A program made the position numbers and the translations under genes. Shown piece by piece: positions 21,855-33,395 of a stretch of DNA of 64,000 nucleotides (positions within the stretch are counted from its first letter, which is position 1; each line of letters begins with the position of its first letter). Origin of the DNA: Symsagittifera roscoffensis (Eukaryota; Xenacoelomorpha; Acoela; Convolutidae). Under the pieces are notes generated by a model. The model saw only the letters and a list, made by a program, of their open reading frames with translations. It did no database searches and was not told the origin of the DNA. The stretch is from assembly GCF_963678635.1 (NCBI RefSeq), contig NC_087065.1, positions 68,574,956 through 68,638,955 on the forward strand, in the 5' to 3' direction.

Positions 21855-22843
21855 CTATTACCTTGTGTCCTCTCTGCAGCTGGCCTGTCTTGTTGTGTTG
21901 AATTCCTAAGAATAGCGTCTAGCTTTGTCTGTATTGCACTTGAGCTCTCAGCCTGTTCCCTACTCATCGTATCCATTCTCGTTTCCAAACTCCCTAACTG
22001 GCAATTCACTGCGTCATATCGCTGCTTCATTTCCTGCATGTCCTTTCTGATGTTCTTCTCTCGCTCTTCATCAGTGGTTTCTACTTTGTCAGACATCTTC
22101 TGAAGCTTTTCCTCCGTCGCTCTCGCTAGATGGAAATAGTTGTCCAAGTACTCATGTTTGTTGTGTCTCATTTCTTTCTTTATCACATTTCTATCCTCTT
22201 CGCTGTGCTTCAGTTTCTCATCTATCTGATCTAGTTTCGCCATCAAGTCGCTTAACTCAAGAGTTGTCGTTCCATGGTCCGTTGTTGTCCTGTAGTTGAT
22301 CGCTGGTCCCGATTTTATCTGACCCTCGTTCTGATCGGTCTCTGTCGTTCTCGTGGATACTGTTCCGAATGTTTTGCTTTTCTCAACTTTCGTCTCCTCC
22401 ACTGCTGCGTCCTCCGATCTCATTCCGACCATCATTGCTAATCTTTCAGTAAAAGACGTTCTCTTTTGAGACTCATCCTTCACTGTTTCTTGCGTGTTGC
22501 CTGTTGTGTCTTCCGCGTTGTCTATCGGTGAGAACTCTATGGGATTCGGGTTAGGTTCTTCCGCATTAGGCATTGGAGTTGACTCTGTCGTCTTCTTTCC
22601 TGCTTCATCCACACTTTGATCAGGTGTCTCTAGGTCAATCTCGATGGTGGGTTCTACTCGTTCCTCTTCTGTGCCCTCTTTTGCTTTGTTCTCCGTGGTA
22701 CTCCTGGTGCTGACGATACTAACTGAAAAGTTCTTCTTTGTTACCTTCGGACCCATTGATGTTGTTTTACGTAGCGACGAGTTATACTTTGTCTTCGCTT
22801 CGGTAGACCTCTTTTCAGCTACCGGTACCCTGCTTCGCCTCAT
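21752..22843 (-). pseudogene. Gag N-terminal coiled-coil region, copy A
   Basis: It starts at ATG 22843, shared with copy B (31918): both begin MRRSRVPVAEKRSTE. The first 180 residues are Thr/Glu-rich and probably disordered. Residues of about 195-330 form a coiled coil (LMAKLDQIDEKLKHSEED, LGSLETRMDTM). A one-base loss near 21855 ends the shared frame; what follows is out-of-frame sequence. It is the first coding region after the 2.4-kb leader. Confidence 0.8.
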
Positions 22844-23145
22844 TATTTACAATTGTTATTATTTACAGTATTACTATCTACAAAATTCTACTGTAAAGTT
22901 AAAACCTCTTTTGAAAAAATTTTTGTAAAAAGAAATCAACGATTTGCTGAAAACAATTTTTCTCAAGCTCTTGAAAATTTTATGTGTTAGGATAGGATAG
23001 AGAATATGATCTTACAATTGGTTACTTCAACCTGACTTAGTACTCTTTTAGTACCCCCTCCTAATGCTGTTCCAAGACTTTCTTTCTACCGTCTCAAGAC
23101 TATTCAGTGTTGTCCCAGTACTTCCTGTTAGTATCCCCAGACTAG

Positions 23146-23695
23146 TGTCCCAAGAACAATGTCCCAAGACCAACGTCCCAAGACTAACGTCCCAAGACCA
23201 ATGGCCCAAGACCAACGTCCCAAGACTATTGTCCCAAGGCTAATGTCCCAAGACTAATGTCCCAAGACCAATGGCCCAAGACCAATGTCCCAAGACCACT
23301 GTCCCAAGACCAATGGCCCAAGACCAACGTCCTAAGACTACCGTCCCAAGACCAATGTCCCAAGACCAATGTCCCAAGACCACTGTCTCAAGACCAATGT
23401 CCCAAGACCAATGTCCCAAGACCATTGTCCCAAGACTAATGTCCCAAGACCACTGTCCCAAGACCACTGTCCCAAGACCATTGTCCCAAGACCAATGTCC
23501 CAAGACCACTGTCTCAAGACCAATGTCCCAAGACCAATGTCCCAAGACCAATGTCCTAAGACTGTTTCGTACCAAGACTGCTCTGGTCCAAGACTGTTCC
23601 AAGGCTGCACTGTCCCAAGACTATCCCAAGACTGTGTTGCCCCAAGACTGTCCCCAGACTGCAATGTCCCAAGACTTCTTCGGTACTGTCCCAAG
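23146..23695. repeat. 14-bp minisatellite in leader, copy A
   Basis: Tandem units of about 14 bp, GTCCCAAGACCAAT and variants, run for some 30 copies and decay toward 23695. Because 14 is not a multiple of 3 and the unit has no stop, several frames stay open and give CPKTTVPRPLSQD-like peptides; these are by-products of the repeat. Confidence 0.9.
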
Positions 23696-24281
23696 ACTCG
23701 TAACTGAGTGTCTGGATATCGGGTCTCTTCTTCTTCGTTGTAGGGACTATTGAACCACTGTACCTTTTACCACCACTTGAGCTCTTGTAAAAATTTTCCC
23801 AAAATCCCTATCTTAATGGTCGAAACCCAAATACTGATCCAGACTTTTCAGGCTATTTGAAACTCTAAATTCCCCGCAGGTGTCTTGTGATCACCTGTTC
23901 GTTAAAATACCAACAACAATTTTTTACCAAAACATAAAATTTTAAACTGGAAAAAATTTCAAAATTAGATGGGTGAATTCTCCTGAAATTCAAGGTTGAC
24001 TGATGTCAATCTTTGTCCGAAAAAATGTCTGGTACCCGATTGCCACGCGTTTTCCTCCCCCCTGCTAGCGATCTTATGGGGTATCACAAAAACTGTCTAT
24101 GTCCGTTCCCCCCTACCGATCCGACCAGGGAACCTACCTTAACTCGATGTTAAACTTGGATATCCGCTTCCTGTAACCAACGCGTGTAAATATCTAATGT
24201 AACTAAATCGACGATTCCGAACAATTAGTTACTCTAATGTCCCCCCTTTTTACAATTTATAACCGCTAACCTCTAACTTAA

Positions 24282-24321
24282 CCAGCCCCCCTTCTAACCT
24301 CCCCCCTCTTTAGCCCCCCTC
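24282..24321 (-). promoter_or_regulatory. G-rich patch in leader, copy A (possible quadruplex)
   Basis: On the element strand three runs of six G are spaced by 7-9 bases, with further G runs nearby. The same pattern is kept at 30397-30433 in copy B. A role in RNA packaging or RT pausing is only a guess. Confidence 0.35.
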
Positions 24322-24574
24322 TTAAGCCGAAAAATCCCTTAAGCGCCGGGTGCTAAACCTCTCGAGAGAAAACCGTAGAACTGTTTCCAGGCCTAATTGT
24401 GTAAAAATTTCCTCAAAACAATGGGGCTCCGCTTATCCAACTTTACACTTATTTCCTATAATGTAATGTGGATTTTAACGATACCCGTTTGTCCAACTTC
24501 AGAACACCCCTGTGCGTCCTCCTCTTGTTGTCGCGATCCCGTGCTGGTTGTCCCCTTGACGTGCACTGCACTTG

Positions 24575-24775
24575 ACACCAGCACCACCTTCCCACTTGGC
24601 TGGTCACCTCTTCCAGTCAAGTCTCCTAGCAGTTCAGCTCAGTCGTTGTGAACCACTTTCCCACTCGACTGATCACCCTTTCCAGTCAAGTCTCCTAGTG
24701 GTCCGGTTCGATCCTTGTGAACCACTTTCCCACTCGACTGATCACCTCTTCCAGTCAAGTCCCCTCGACTAGGTT
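24575..24775. repeat. three 69-bp tandem repeats in leader, copy A
   Basis: Units centre on CTGATCACCTCTTCCAGTC and are 69 bp apart (for example TGAACCACTTTC at 24649 and 24718). The array is conserved as three units at about 29945-30150 of copy B. Confidence 0.85.
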
Positions 24776-25281
24776 GCAATCTATCTGAAAACCCTTAACA
24801 ACGCCCCCACACGGGCACCTTATTGAAGTCACTGGTTTAAATTGCTAGATTGATCGAAACGATCGGTCTTATAAAACAGTATGGGTATACTATTTAATTA
24901 ATAAAAAGGTTTGATCCAAATAATCCGGTATCAAAGTCACTGTCTTCTCGTTTTATGGTTTTTGTTCCTTTTTCTATACTTTTTTCTTGTTTTTGTTTCG
25001 CTTTTTGTCTTTTTGCTCTTGTTTTTGTCCCCCTAGTTACCCCCCTTACTCGGTTAGCTAGGCCTCGTTCGGAGAGCGTACCAGGAAGTTTTCTCAAGTT
25101 TTCTTAAAAAGCTATCACGGTACAACCGGAAGGTTTACACGTTCCCGCTGAACCGTACCACCGGTACTCTAGAATGGGCATGCAGCCCGGAAATGTGTCA
25201 AGTGGGTTCGACTCCGTAGTCATGATGTCGTGAAAACACCCAGGAGCACCATAAAAACACTATGTAACAGTCGCCTTTTTC

Positions 25282-26159
25282 GGTCACATATGAGGTTTAA
25301 GAAAAATAGGCCCTATAACCATTGGCTCAAGAGTCAGGGACACTATCTCTTGTGTTTTTCTACCTCAAGAACGGTCGGAGCCAATTCGGTTCGCTTGCGA
25401 CATGAGACTAGAACCCGTTACAGCTTAAAGGCTACTACCAAAATATCCCCCCACTCTAGAAAATAAGAACGTCCCCATACTTAGGTCTCAAAATACCCAA
25501 AATACGCGAACGCCGTTAAAAACAGGGTCGGAACAATCCGTTAAGTTACTTTTTATTGGACAGTGGAACTTTGATCCATTTCAGATGGATCAACCTAAAA
25601 CTCGCCTTATCTCAACATAACAATCATAAAACACACTCGAGAAATGTAAATTGGGGACTCACATGTTGATGTACTCGAGTACAGGGAGTAATTAAATTGG
25701 TAAGCAACTCAAGAACTAGGTAATATAACTAAATAAGTTTGATACTGGTCAGTTTTGGTAACAGAAGTAAGTTCTGGCTCTAGAATTTGAGTTTTTGTAT
25801 GAACCATTGGGACACTCAAGCTGTCCACCTTTCCATCGAAGGTTCACTCTAGTTCGTTCCGAATAGTCGTTCTTTCTTCTATTTATCGTCTCTCCTCCTA
25901 TTTCGGGATAAGACAGCTCTACTCGTGTCCTATTTTATATCTGGAAATTGCGAATAGCAATTTCCCGCTGTTTTTCTTGAGTAATTTCCCGCAATTGTAA
26001 ATTCGGATGTTCTGATTTTTCACCTTGTGTTTTCAGTTGGTACGAGAAAACTGAGCATGACAGGCTCCATTCGAAATTTTGAAAATTAAAATTCCACTCC
26101 AAAATTACGTATTTTCGTGTCTCTCAAGGTCAAACTTCCAGACATGACCGACTGGCACA
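25282..26159 (-). repeat. 5' LTR of giant element copy A
   Basis: It matches 1-722 and, more distantly, the two LTRs of copy B. On the element strand it begins TGTGCC at 26159. The inner end is set at 25282 because the copy B 3' LTR stops matching at that point; the true end could lie a few tens of bases further in (a TTACA lies about 15 bases inside). The minus-strand AATAAA at 25552-25557 is a candidate poly(A) signal in the R region. The outer flank is the R2-like relic. Confidence 0.88.
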
Positions 26160-28063
26160 ATTTTGTGCGAGCTGAGGAAAAAACATCCCCCGCGTTCCAA
26201 TGCTGTCTCCTCCATTCCAGTCCCTTCTTCAGTCTCCGGTTGTTTGCCGCGTCTCCGGTGTCTCCGAAGCCATTCAGTCTTTTCCTTCTGGTTCTGCTGC
26301 TGGGCCTGATCGAGTGACTCCGCAGATTCTTAAAGACCTGATCAGTCAACGTGGAGAAGCCTCACATCCCTTCTTGAGTAGTCTCACGTCTTTTATCAAC
26401 ATCGTTCTGGCAGGAAAAGTCCCGGTTCTCATTCGCCCGTTTGTGTTTGGAGCTAATCTGTTCGCCCTGAGCAAGAAGACTGGAGGAGTTCGTCCCAATA
26501 GAGTCATACGGCGCCCGTCAACTAGGCTATGGCACGCCTCGAGGAGCAGAGGCTGCAGTCCATGCCACGCGAATGACCATACATGACAATAATGAAAGAA
26601 GCGGCAAGGTCATTCTCAAAATAGATTTCAAGAACGCGTTCAATTCCATCTCGCCGAACAAGTTTTTATCTCTGATCCACGAGCGTTATCCAGGTCTTTA
26701 TCCTTACACGCACGCAGCTTATGACTCCGCATCACATCTTTTCATCGGTGATTCCGCTTTGTCTTCAGACGAAGGTGGTCAGCAAGGCGACCCTGAGGCA
26801 CCGCCAAATTTCTGTGATACTGTGAACGAATTCACCCACAAAGTAGAATCAGAGTTGAACCTGTGGTATCTAGACGATGGAAACTTAGGCGGGGATTACG
26901 CCATCGTCCTGCCCGACTTCCGCATGATCATCTCCGAAAGTGCCAAGTTAGGTCTCGAGGTCCGTCCCGACAAGTGCGAGCAGTATTTTTCAGGCAACTC
27001 ATCGGAGACACAAAAGTCGCTCATCTTGTCAGAGTTCAACAAGATCTCCCCGTTGATAGAAACTCCGGGCATCGACAACTTGATAATTCTGGGGGCTCCT
27101 GTAGGGAATCTTGCCATCTCCAATGTTCTCTCGTCTGTTGGCAGTTCTTCACGCCTTTGTTCCGAAATCCTCAATAAGCCTTTCTCAGACCCTTTGTATG
27201 AAGGAGCCTTGTCACAAGGGTATGAGCTCTCTGGCTCCACCACTATCCACGAGAACAACTTTCAGAAGTCTTGGTCTGACCCTGTATACAGAACCCGGCT
27301 TAATAATCTGATCACCGACACACCTGAAAATAAATTTCGCATTCGCCTTAAGTCTTTCGAGGGTAAGCTACAGTAAGCCCTGCCGTCAAGTTCTTTGGGC
27401 CTCAAGCTTTCCAATATCCATCTCCGAATATCTCTCGCTCTTCGTCTTGGTGTTCCCATATGTGAGCCTCACGTCTGCCGTTGTGGTGAGCACGTCGACA
27501 CTTTTGGAGGCCACGGTCTTTCGCGCAGGAGAAGCGCCGGCAGGCTTCAGCGCCACTCAATGATTAACGATGTAGTGAAGCGAGCTTTAGGATCAAGCAA
27601 CATTCCTTCAGTTCTCGAGCCTCATGGTCTGTCCACAGCAGACCAGAAACGTCCAGATGGACTCACGTTGGTGCCTTGGGAGAGAGGTCAGTCACTCATA
27701 TGGGATGCCACTGTTGTTGACGCCCTGGCACCAAGCCGTCTGTCCTCTGGCACTGCATCTCAATTCTCTGCTGCCTCTGAAGCCGAAAACTGTAAAACCT
27801 CAAAAGACGCTGATTTAATAAAAAATCGAGGATACGTTTTCGCCCCAGTTGCTTTCGAGATCCAAGGCGGATGCGGTCCACAAACGCTCAAATTTCTCAA
27901 GACCCTGGGTAGAAAACTCAACGAAACTACTCAAGAACCAAAATCGTCATTTTACATGAAACAACGCATCTCCATTGCGATTCAAGTTGGAAATGCGGCG
28001 GCTGTCTTAGGGACATTGGGAGATAGCGACGCGCTCTCAGAAGTTTATTATTTACTCAAATAG
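26160..28063 (+). pseudogene. R2-like retroelement relic: reverse transcriptase plus restriction-like endonuclease
   Basis: Three joined fragments are visible. At 26200-26500 is an RT finger (FPSGSAAGPD, LFALSKKTGGVRP), then a frameshift. At 26573-27376 is the RT palm, with LKIDFKNAFNSI, GGQQGDP and the active site YLDD at residues 99-102. A TAA at 27374-27376 is in phase with the last part, 27377-28063, which has a Cys/His cluster (C23, H26, C28, C30, H40 counted from 27395) and RPDG...WDAT, the pattern of the PD-(D/E)XK endonuclease of R2-type non-LTR elements. The N-terminus is missing where the copy A LTR begins. It cannot encode a whole protein. Confidence 0.82.
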
Positions 28064-28249
28064 TTACGCGTTTGCCAATTGAAGCGGATTGGTGATAGCT
28101 GTGAACTGTGCTTGAAAAGACTTGCTTTTACGCGTTTCGTCAGATTTGAACATAATCGAATCAGGGCTTAATCCAAAATAGAGACTCAATATATCTTGTA
28201 TTTTTTATAATGCATAATTTATACATGATGTGGAAAGTTAATTTCTTCT
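28064..28249 (+). other. 3' flank of R2-like relic
   Basis: AT-rich sequence after the last stop, with no open frame and no clear poly(A) tail. It passes into satellite sequence at about 28250. Confidence 0.4.
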
Positions 28250-28555
28250 TTTAAAATAGATACTTTTTTCGAAACTTTTGAAAAATCTCAAAAATTGCCG
28301 TATCTCGTAAACTAAAAAGATTTGGTAACTCACATATGGAGGCCAAAACCAAAAAACCTGGGGAAGCTTTGACAGCATCTCAAAATTTGGTTCTTAATTT
28401 CAAACGTGGGAAAATAAACATTGAATTTAAACTGGAAAATCGAAAAAAAAAATCTTAACCATTGCAATATACGGATATAGCTTAAACCTGCAAAAAAAAT
28501 TACGTTGAAAAAGCTTAACCATGGCGAGATAGTGAAGCCCGCATTTAAATATATA
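28250..28555. repeat. satellite fragment between copies A and B
   Basis: It matches the array at 51898-64000, including GCCGTATCTCGTAAACTAAA and ACCATGGCGAGATAGTGAAG. It ends exactly at the TGTGCC start of the copy B LTR, so copy B inserted into satellite DNA. Confidence 0.92.
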
Positions 28556-29436
28556 TGTGCCAGTCGGTCATATCTGGAAGTTTGACCTTGAGGAACACGA
28601 AAATACGTGATTTTGGAACGAAGTTTTATTTTTCAAAAATTCTAATGGAGCCTGTCATGCTCAGTTTTCTCGCGACAACTGAAAACATCAATTTTAAAAC
28701 TCAGAACAACCGAATTACAATTGCGGAAAAGTTGTCAAATATACACAGTGGGAAATTGCTATTCGCAATTTCCATCGTAAAAAACGAGAGTAGAGCTGTC
28801 CTATCTGATATAGGAGACCGTACAAATACAAGGGCAGAGCAAGAATCAACTGGACCAGAGTGAACCTTCAACGGAAAGGCAGACAACTGAAGTCTCCCAA
28901 TAGTCCAGATCCAAAACTACATTCTTGAATTAAAACTTATTTCCTTTGATTGGAGCTCATTGTCAGAAAACTTCTTGAGTTATATTCGATTATATTTATG
29001 CTAGAGTCATTAATTAGTTTAATTACTCTGTTTCTCAAGCGTGCTGCTATGTAAGTACCAAATTTAGTTTTCTCGAGTGCATTTTATGATAAGTATGTTG
29101 AGGTAAGGCGAGTTTTACGTTGATCCATCTGAAATGGATCAAAGTTCCACTGTCCAATGAAAAGTAACTTAACGGATTGTTCCGACCCTGTTTTTAACGG
29201 CGTTCGTGTATTTTGGGTATTTTGAGACCTAAGTATGGGGACGTTCTTATTTTCTAGAGTGGGGGGGGGGGGTATTTTGGTAGTGGCCTTTAAGCTGTAA
29301 CGGGTTCTAGTCTCGTGTCGCAAGCGAACCGAATTGGCTCCGACCGTTTTTGAGGTAGAAAAACACAAGAGATAGTGTCCCTGTCTCTTGAGCCAATGGT
29401 TATAGGGCCTATTTTTCTTAAGCCTCATATGTGACC
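28556..29436 (+). repeat. 5' LTR of giant element copy B
   Basis: Direct repeat of 51023-51897, differing by scattered changes and by the length of a G run (29265-29275). It begins TGTGCCAGTCGG after satellite sequence ending ATATA. At the position of the AATAAA in the other LTRs this copy reads AATGAA. The inner end is set by where the 3' LTR match stops. Confidence 0.88.
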
Positions 29437-29944
29437 GAAGTAGGCGACTGTTACATAGTGTTTTTATGGCGCTCCTGGGTGTTTTTACGACATCATGACT
29501 ACGGAGTCGAACCCACTTGACACAGCTCCGGGCTACATGCCCATTCTAGAGTACCGGTGGTACGGTTCAGCGGGAACGTGTAAACCCTCCGGTTGTACCG
29601 TGATAGCCTTTTAAGAAAACTTGAGAAAACTTCCTAGTACGCTCTCCGAACGAGGCTTAGCTAACCGAGTAAGGGGGGTAACTAGGGGGACAAAAACACG
29701 AGCAAAAAACAAAAAACGAAACAAAAACAAGAAAAAAGTATAGAAAAAGGAACAAAAACCATAAAACAAAAATGACAGTGACTTTGATACTAGATTAGGT
29801 GGATCAAACCTTTATATTAATTAAATAGTATACACGTACTGTTTTATAAGACCGATCGTTTCGATCAATCTAGCAATTTAAACCAGTGACTTCAAAAAGT
29901 GCCCGTGTGGGGGCGTTGTTAAGGGTTTTCAGATAGATTGCAAC

Positions 29945-30150
29945 CTAGTCAAGGAGACTTGACTGGAAGAGGTGATCAGTCGAGTGGGAAAGTGGTTCAC
30001 AAGGATCGAACCGGACCACTAGGAGACTTGACTGGAAGAGGTGACCAGCCGAGTGTGAAAGTGGTTCACAAGTACTGAGCTGAACTGCTAGGAGACTTGA
30101 CTGGAAGAGGTGACCAGCCAAGTGGGAAGGTGGTGCTGGTTTCAAGTGCA
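29945..30150. repeat. 69-bp tandem repeats in leader, copy B
   Basis: Three units around GACTTGACTGGAAGAGGTGA, the reverse-complement counterpart of 24575-24775. Confidence 0.85.
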
Positions 30151-30396
30151 GTGCACGTCAAGGGGACAACCAGCACGGGATCGCGACATCAAGACGAGGA
30201 CGCACAGGGGTGTTCTCAAGTTGGACAAACGGGTATCGTTAAAATCCACATTACATTATAGGAAATAAGTGTAAAATTGGATAAGCGGAGCCCCATTGTT
30301 TTGAGGAAATTTTTACACAAGTAGGCCTGGAAACAGTTCTACGGTTTTCTCTCGAGAGGTTTAGCACCCGGCGCTTAAGGGAATTTTCGGCTTAAG

Positions 30397-30433
30397 AGGG
30401 GGCTAAAGAGGGGGGAGGTTAGAACGGGGGCTG
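30397..30433 (+). promoter_or_regulatory. G-rich patch in leader, copy B (possible quadruplex)
   Basis: Runs of five, six and five G with short spacers, and another six-G run about 40 bases further on. Conserved with copy A. Confidence 0.35.
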
Positions 30434-31063
30434 GTTAGGTTAAAGGTTGGTGGTTGTAAAGTGTAAAAAGGGGGGACACATTAGCGTAACTAATTGTTCG
30501 GAATCGTCGATTTAGTTACATTAGATACTTACACGCGTTGATTATAAGAAGCGGATATCCAAGTTTAACATCGAGTTAAGGTAGGTTCCCTGGTCGGATC
30601 GGTAAGGGGGAACGGACATAGACAGTTTTTGTGATACCCCATAAGATCGCTAGCAGGGGGGAGGAAAACGCGTGGCAATCGGGTACCAGACATTTTTTCG
30701 GACAAAGGTTGACATCTGTTAGCTTTGATTTTTAGGTGGGTTCATCTCTCTGTTTTTGTAATTTTTCCTACTTAAATTTTTACGTTTTGGTGAGAATTTG
30801 TTGTTGATATTTGAACGAACAGGTGATCACAAGATACCTGCGAAGAAGTTGGGGTTTCAAATAGCCTGAGACAACGAAAGGAAGATAAATACAGGGGGGT
30901 CAGTATTTGGAATTTGGCCATTAAGATAGGGATTTTGGGAAAATTTTTACTAGAGCTCAAGTGGTGGTACACGGTACAGTGGTTCAAGAGTCCCCACAAT
31001 GAAGAAAAAGAGATCCTACTATCCAGACACTTGGTGACAAGTCTTGGGGCAGTACCGAAGAAG

Positions 31064-31665
31064 TCTTGGTACATTGCAGTCTGGGGACGGTCTTGGAGCA
31101 GTGCAGTCTTGGGACAGTCTTGGGACAGTGCAGTCTTGGGACAGTCTTGGGACGGTGCGGTCTTGGGACAGTCTTGGGCCAGAGCAGTCTTGGTACGACA
31201 CAGTCTTGGGACAGTGGTCTTGGGACAGTAGTCTTGGGACAGTGGTCTTGGGACAGTGGTCTTGGGACAGTGGTCTTGGGACAGTGGTCTTGGGACAGTG
31301 GTCTTGGGACAGTGGTCTTGGGACAGTGGTCTTGGGACAGTGGTCTTGGGACAGTAGTCTTGGGACAGTAGTCTTGGGACAGTAGTCTTGGGACACTAGT
31401 GTTGGCACAGTAGTCTTGGGCCAATAGTCTTGGGACAGTAGTCTTGGGACACTAGTCTTGGGACAGTAGTCTTGGGACAGTAATCTTAGGGCAAGGGTCT
31501 TGGGACAGTAGTCTTGGGACAGTGGTCTTGGGACACTAGTCTTGGGACAGTAGTCCTGGGACAGTCGTCTTAGGGCAAGTGTCTTGGGACAGTGGTCTTG
31601 GGACATTAACAAGAAGTACTGGGACAGCACTGAATAGTCTTGGGACAGTAGAGAGAAAGCTTGGG
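31064..31665. repeat. 14-bp minisatellite in leader, copy B
   Basis: Units of CTTGGGACAGTGGT and variants run for roughly 40 copies and become irregular at both ends. It is the same repeat family as 23146-23695, but the sub-variants are arranged differently, so the array has turned over since the copies split. Confidence 0.9.
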
Positions 31666-31917
31666 ACAGCACGAAGAAGTGGGGTGACGGTACTAAAGGG
31701 TCTTGAGACAGGTCGAAATAATTGAATCAAAAGCAATAGGACTAGTTGGAACACGATAGTGTTAGGATCACGAATTAGTAGAATTTTAACACAATCTTAG
31801 AAGGAACAGAAAAGTAGTTTTTCTTTTTATTAGCAAAATTTTTTTTATGATTATTTTTTTAGAATAGGATTTTGTAAATACCATTATTGTAAATAGAATC
31901 AATTGTGAATAGAAACC

Positions 31918-33395
31918 ATGAGACGGAGTAGGGTACCGGTGGCTGAAAAAAGATCTACAGAAACAAAGACAAAATATAACTCGTCGCTACGTAAAACGAG
32001 ATCTATGGGCCCAAAAATAACAAGGAAGAACTTTTCAGTTAGCATGGTCAACACGAGGAGTAATTTAGAGAACAAAACAAAAGAGGGCATGGAAGGGAAA
32101 CAAGCGGAACCCGCCATCGAGATTGACCTAGAGACACCAGACCAGAGTGTGGATGAGATGGAGAAGAAGACGACGGAGTCAACACCGATGCCGAATGCAG
32201 AAGAACCAAATCCAAAGTCCATGGAGTTCTCGCCGATAGACACTGTGGAAGACACAACGGGCAACACGCCAGAAACGGTAAAGGACGAGTCTCAAGCAAA
32301 AAGAACGTCATTTGCTGAAAGGTTGGCAATGATGGTCGGGATGAAACCAAGAGACATAGTGACGGAGGAACCAAAGGCCGAGAAAGGCAAAACATTCGGA
32401 ACAGTTTCCACGAAAACGACAGACACCGACCAAAACGAAGACCAGATCAGACTGGGAGCAGCAGCCAACAACAGGGCAACATCTGACCATGAAACTACAG
32501 CTCTCGATTTGGGTGATCTGATGGCGAAGCTAGATCAGATCGACAAGAGAATAAAGCACAGCGAGGAGGATAGAGACGTGATAAAGAAAGAATTAAGATA
32601 CAACAAACATGAGTACCTGGACAACTATTTCAATCTAGCGAAAGCGACAGAAGAAAAGCTTCAGCAGATGTCAGACAAGATAGGTGCCACTGATGGAGTG
32701 CGAGGCAAGAACATCAAAAAGGACATGCAAGAAATGAAGCAACGATATGACGCAGTGAACAGCCAGTTGGGGAGTTTGGAAACGAGAATGGACACAATGA
32801 ACAGGGACCAGGTTGAGAGTTCATGTGCAATACAGGCAAAAATAGACGCCATCTTGAGAAACTCTACGTCGCAGGACAGGCCGGCAGCGGAACGAACGGA
32901 AGGCAATAGAGTTGACTTCGTGGAACCACAGCGGAACAAACGGCAATCAACACCGTTACCACTACCCCGGGATGCCGCGAGTACAGCACCGGGGGGGGGG
33001 GGGGCAAAGCGATTATGAAAAGTGGAACAGCAAACACGACGAGTGGTCCAGGGGACTCCATGACTCAGAATAACGTGGGACCGGATGTCATGACGTGGGC
33101 AAGCACCTGGGAAATCATGAAAAGGACACTAGAAGCCTTCGCCACGAGAAACACCGACTCGAGTGACAGAGGAAGCAACAAATCCCGGAAAATTTTCAAA
33201 AAACCGAAAGAATTCAAGGATGATTCAGATGGATGCTATGACACTTGGGTAGAAGTCATGAGGTTGCACTTGGAACAAGACAACTTGAACGATGAGAGGC
33301 AAGCATGCACAGCGATACTCAGCAACTTAGAAGGCACGGCGTTGAAATGCGTACTTGAAAAGAAGGAAGAGGAAGGCAAAGGGACGATGAATTGA
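31918..33395 (+). pseudogene. Gag: coiled-coil head and capsid-like region, copy B
   Basis: The ATG at 31918 opens 366 codons: a Thr/Glu-rich head, then a coiled coil at about 195-335. A G run at 32990-33003 then shifts the frame. The capsid-like part follows at 33015-33395 (WVEVMRLHLEQDN, AILSNLEGTA). About 100 bp of the capsid region kept by copy A are missing near 33370, so the frame ends early. Confidence 0.8.

Larger units (their letters stand above)
22844..25281 (-). other. long 5' leader of copy A
   Basis: About 2.4 kb lie between the 5' LTR and the Gag ATG. I see no conserved protein. It contains, in element order, three 69-bp repeats, a G-rich patch (C-rich on the plus strand) and a 14-bp minisatellite. 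Copy B has the same order at 29437-31917. A TGG-initial segment at 25237-25251 (minus strand TGGTGCTCCTGGGTG) is a weak primer-binding-site candidate; no tRNA match can be confirmed. Confidence 0.75.
29437..31917 (+). other. long 5' leader of copy B
   Basis: It has the same order of parts as the leader of copy A: a TGG-initial segment (29467-29481), AT-rich sequence, 69-bp repeats, a G-rich patch, the 14-bp minisatellite, then the Gag ATG. No conserved coding frame is seen. Confidence 0.75.

Noticed and set aside
23146-23695. Possible CRISPR array or repeat-peptide gene in the 14-bp repeats
   Set aside because: There is no spacer/repeat alternation, the setting is eukaryotic, and the open frames exist on both strands because the unit lacks stop codons.
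25195-25215. B-box-like GGGTTCGACTCC, suggesting a tRNA or SINE
   Set aside because: No matching A box, no foldable acceptor or T stem, and it is antisense to the element; probably chance.
31019-31672. 217-codon open frame on the minus strand across the minisatellite
   Set aside because: It is antisense to the element, consists only of repeat peptides and is not conserved as a frame outside the array.
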